Shown here one piece after another: positions 62,101 to 64,000 of a DNA stretch of 64,000 nucleotides. The notes under the pieces are model-generated. The model was given only the letters and a program-made list of their open reading frames with translations, was not told the origin of the DNA and did not search any database. Numbering within the stretch: the stretch's first letter is position 1; each line of letters opens with the position of its first letter. The position numbers were made by a program, and so were the translations under genes. Source of the stretch: Catonia carolina (taxonomy: Eukaryota; Arthropoda; Insecta; Hemiptera; Achilidae); the NCBI GenBank assembly GCA_035578175.1, contig JAQMRL010000001.1:190217283-190281282 (forward strand), in the 5' to 3' direction.

Positions 62101-63023
62101 CTGTTTCTTACCACATGGTCAGCCAATTAAATGACTGAATCATTTAAGAACAGAAGAGGTAGAGGTGTAAAAGACACTAATCAGAGATATCTCCTCTGAA
62201 AGTAATGAATTTCATTATACAGCCAGACCCTGTGGTGAATGAAGTGAAAGTGTCATTTGCAAAGTGGAAAATATGTGCTTTTCAGAGAGCCCAGCATACT
62301 GATAAGCATACTTTTCTACTCAGTGAGGAAGGCAGGGTAAACTACCTCACTCCTCGTTTTTACTTAGTAAAACCTCTACAGGTTCAAACCAGCCTTTCAG
62401 CTGATGACCTAAACAACAATTAAAAAATAGTAGAACTCACAAAAATTATCATTTTAGTTGTTGTTATAGGGAAAATTTTTTTATGCTGAAATAAGTTCCC
62501 CATGAAATAGTTTTACTGATATGATGCTGTGCTCACATCAAATCACTCTTTAGTATACTTAGTTCTACTGTTACAGACGGCGTCACTCTTTAGTATAATT
62601 AGTTCTACTTCTAATTTGGGGTCCCGGGTTCGATTCCTGGTTAGGTCTGGCATTTTTCCATCACTCATTTTCATCTATCATCCTTCTCACAGTCTGCATT
62701 AGCAGCAATTGCAAACCAAAACAAACAAATAATATATTACAGACGGAGGAAAAAATCCCCAAAGGATATTTCTTGAACAAAGTTTTAATCAAAATAATTC
62801 TTCAGCTATCTGAACTTTTCAACATACTAAGTTAAAAAATTATTTCCTGTACATAGCCCTTACACAGTTTACTAAAAATTTAATCAGTTTTTAATATCTA
62901 ATTTGATAAATTATATATTTTCAGAATTAGTCCCAGGAATTGGTCAAGCTTACGTTGTTTACGCCGATAATAAATTTGTTGTACTATTTGGATGTAAATC
63001 ATTTGGATTTGGTAGTCACTTCG
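56001..63023 (+). CDS. Secreted lipocalin 2 (apolipoprotein D / insecticyanin-like), 5' four exons
   Basis: Tandem paralogue of lipocalin 1 and presumably also an extracellular carrier of a small hydrophobic ligand. Exons 56001-56123, 58988-59139, 60512-60588 and 62925-63023 join in frame with the same phases (0,2,1,1). Residues 1-20 are a signal peptide (MSAINKIFVACFLVLHSAAG). Then FGSCPSVTPVKNFD, the GxW motif YYGTWYEFG, GHCTTW, and YADNKFVVLFGC in place of the TDY motif. Three of the four family cysteines are seen; the fourth, with motif 3, is expected in exon 5 beyond 64000. No stop or frameshift interrupts the exons, so it looks functional. Similarity to lipocalin 1 is clear but moderate, so the duplication is not recent. 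Confidence 0.82.
56994..58895 (-). mobile_element. CACTG-ended DNA transposon with ~115-bp TIRs and TTA duplication
   Basis: The left end CACTGGTCTGCA and right end TGCAGACCAGTG are inverted repeats that extend about 115 bases (shared inverted motifs TTGACCCCCTGAATCC and ATCACCCACC). A TTA duplication flanks it (56991-56993, 58896-58898). Terminal CACTG plus a 3-bp duplication fits the EnSpm/CACTA (CMC) group. It carries a decayed minus-strand gene and sits in intron 1 of lipocalin 2. Confidence 0.75.
57342..58290 (-). pseudogene. Decayed element-borne gene, function unknown
   Basis: Minus strand, reading leftward with several stops and shifts: SGYTKHCCFLYEWDS-like residues near 58020, LCIKLSLIKQFVKAIDKTGD, GEAKIKEGIFVGPQIRELFK (57700-57890), then LLHAHLDFFPENLEVVYDAH, GERFHQDIALFKKLFSGKWN and LVDYCW (57342-57578). 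I know this motif order from multicopy arthropod proteins of unknown function. I see no DDE or RT motif. It is bounded by the TIRs of the element. Confidence 0.6.
58988..59139 (+). CDS. Lipocalin 2 exon 2
   Basis: Acceptor GTAATTTTAG, donor GTAAGA. Encodes YYGTWYEFGSTPGGINVGHC then GFKQYKVTRTSVNPN; collinear with exon 2 of lipocalin 1 and ends in phase 2. Confidence 0.85.
59786..59831 (+). repeat. SINE family D, 3' fragment
   Basis: TGTTCTAAATTGAACAGATT and GCAACGTACACGCATTAGGA match the last 45 bases of the copies at 52028-52358 and 63208-63495. The rest is lost (5' truncation). Confidence 0.65.
60512..60588 (+). CDS. Lipocalin 2 exon 3
   Basis: Acceptor TTTCCCTCAG, donor GTAAGT. Encodes SQNSFNTSIFAKQLGNTG and KLDAKFE, in the phase required by exon 2, four codons shorter than the paralogue's exon. 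Confidence 0.8.
60651..61492 (+). repeat. Interspersed repeat starting CTAGCTAAAGTACCCGTTC
   Basis: The start resembles 47566 onward. The right part contains GTTCAGTGGTTCTTGCGTGA and AACATACAAACAGACAAAAA, strings often seen near the 3' end of such insect repeats. A diverged SINE (60690-60830: box-B-like AATTCGATTCCTG, CAGGTCTGATATTCTTTA) lies inside. Confidence 0.45.
62025..62419 (+). repeat. 395-bp retroposon, family G, copy 2
   Basis: Collinear with 24922-25316 (CGCCCATAACAGACAGGTGG, TGACTGAATCATTTAAGAAC, ACCTCTACAGGTTCAAACCA, GACCTAAACAACAA). Short flanks TTAAAAAA on both sides (62016-62023, 62420-62427) suggest its own duplication. In intron 3 of lipocalin 2. Confidence 0.75.
62581..62736 (+). 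repeat. SINE family A with TSD
   Basis: Flanked by TTACAGACGG (62571-62580, 62737-62746). Box B GGGTTCGATTCCTGG, GGTCTGGCATTTTTCCATCA and GTCTGCATTAGCAGCAATTG. The first 30 bases repeat the DNA just outside the duplication (TCACTCTTTAGTATA, TTAGTTCTACT), an unusual 5' end. Confidence 0.8.
62925..63023 (+). CDS. Lipocalin 2 exon 4
   Basis: Acceptor TATATTTTCAG, donor GTAAGT. Encodes LVPGIGQAYVVYADNKFVVL then FGCKSFGFGSHF; the D-N-K-F-V-V-L-F-G-C segment is the second lipocalin signature. Confidence 0.82.
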
Positions 63024-63207
63024 GTAAGTCTCGTCGTGAAATTTATTAATTTTTATTACTCAAACTATTATACGAACAAATCTTTTGATATCAAAATAAA
63101 TACATTCCATTCGAAATAACGTGATAGTAAGTCTCTGAATGGTAGTAACATTTCTGAATAAAAAATTCCTTTTCGAAAGTATTTCTCTTTTAATTATTTA
63201 GGCCTAT

Positions 63208-63495
63208 ATCAGCTGTTTAACAGCTGATTTTCGGAGACGAAGGTTCCTGGTTCAAATCCTAGTAAAGGTAGTTACTTTTATACGGGTTTGAATACTAGAC
63301 AGTGGTTACCGGTGTACTTTGATGGTTGGGGTTTAATTAACCATACTCTCTCAGGAATGGTTGGCCTGGGTCTGCACAAGACTAAACCTCATTTACACGT
63401 CATACACATAATTCTCATCTCAGTGGGTCATGGGGTTGCTTATTGTTCTAAATTGAACAGATCTCAACGTACACAAATTAGGAATAAAATAATTA
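63208..63495 (+). repeat. SINE family D, head shortened
   Basis: ATCAGCTGTTTAACAGCTGA, GGTTCCTGGTTCAAATCCTA, GGTTACCGGTGTACTTTGAT and GGGGTTGCTTATTGTTCTAA; very close to the copy at 52028-52358 but without its first 40 bases. In intron 4 of lipocalin 2. Confidence 0.75.
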
Positions 63496-63591
63496 TTTAT
63501 AAAAAATAAAATACAAATCTTTGTTTTGCAATTTTTGAAATCTTATGGAATTTTCGTTTTAATTAATTGTTTTACTGGCATTTGTTATCGG

Positions 63592-64000
63592 ACCCACCGG
63601 GTTGGTCTTGTGGTAAAACTACCGCCGCGAGTCACTGTTGGGGCTGAAAAAAAAACAGCTGATTTTTGGGGTCGAAGGTTCCTGGTTCAAATCCTAGTAC
63701 ACTACATTCATTGTAAATTTTCACGCCGAAATCGGTCACTGGATCTATTCACCTTCACGTCACACTCCCGTCATTCCTCATTCCATCTCATTTACTACTT
63801 GTGCTTTAAAAAATTGTACAGTTGTAAATAAAAATAAAGTTTAAGCCCAAAAAAAAGTCCTAGTAAAGGTAGTTACTTTTATACGGATCAGAATACTAAA
63901 CAGTGCTCAGCCAATACGCAGTGCAATACTGTTTTGTATTTAGTATTGCTCAGTGCAATACTAAAGAATGCTCAGCCGGTGTACTTTGATGGCTGAAGTT
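63592..64000 (+). repeat. SINE family D interrupted by a nested insertion
   Basis: Head ACCCACCGGGTTGGTCTTGT GGTAAAACTACC runs to ATCCTAGTA at 63699; 158 foreign bases follow (63700-63857, ending AAATAAAGTTTAAGCCC plus A-run), after which TCCTAGTAAAGGTAGTTACT resumes at 63858. The duplicated TCCTAGTA proves insertion. The copy runs off the window. Confidence 0.75.

Overview
The window looks like nuclear DNA of an insect. It is very AT-rich, has small coding exons with GT/AG introns, and is saturated with SINEs, non-LTR retrotransposon relics and TIR DNA transposons. The mix (mariner, RTE and Jockey LINEs, PIF/Harbinger, several tRNA-type SINEs, insect ApoD-like lipocalins) would suit a large-genome hemipteran, but species cannot be fixed from sequence alone. 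All host genes seen are on the + strand.

Three host genes are supported. (1) 689-5929: the last three exons of an SLC22/organic-cation-transporter-like MFS transporter, ending at a stop and followed by AATAAA. (2) 24649-49367: a complete five-exon secreted lipocalin (203 aa deduced) spread over 24.7 kb. (3) 56001-63023: the first four exons of a tandem lipocalin paralogue; its last exon lies beyond the window. The two lipocalins share exon number, intron phases (0,2,1,1), a 123-nt first coding exon and a splice acceptor just upstream of the ATG, so they are a tandem duplicate. They carry the GxWYE and TDY-type lipocalin motifs and four conserved cysteines (three visible in the partial copy).

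Almost everything else is mobile DNA, often with its insertion scars intact: an RTE LINE with 10-bp TSD (6164-8427); a LINE inserted in a MITE (33603-34556 in 33477-34662); a Jockey LINE (38735-40526); decayed RT pieces in several places; a nearly intact mariner with one nonsense codon (43896-45220), a deletion-derivative mariner (14073-14824) and a mariner 3' end (13140-13658); a PIF/Harbinger element (26743-29023, TAA TSD); a 1.9-kb CACTG-ended element with TTA TSD (56994-58895); a 914-bp element with TGAA TSD (31566-32479); a pogo-like element (21290-21988); two foldbacks (5404-5730, 42562-43150); and a (CA)n-bearing TIR family present in several partly tandem copies (about 16968-18460 and 24040-26490).

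At least six families of short retroposons are present. Several copies have exact target-site duplications, including a 245-bp family without a clear tRNA head and a 395-bp family ending in CTAAACAACAAC. No bacterial-type system, CRISPR array, rRNA or convincing functional tRNA gene was seen. The most novel material is the set of apparently unclassified repeats and DNA transposons, plus the lipocalin pair.
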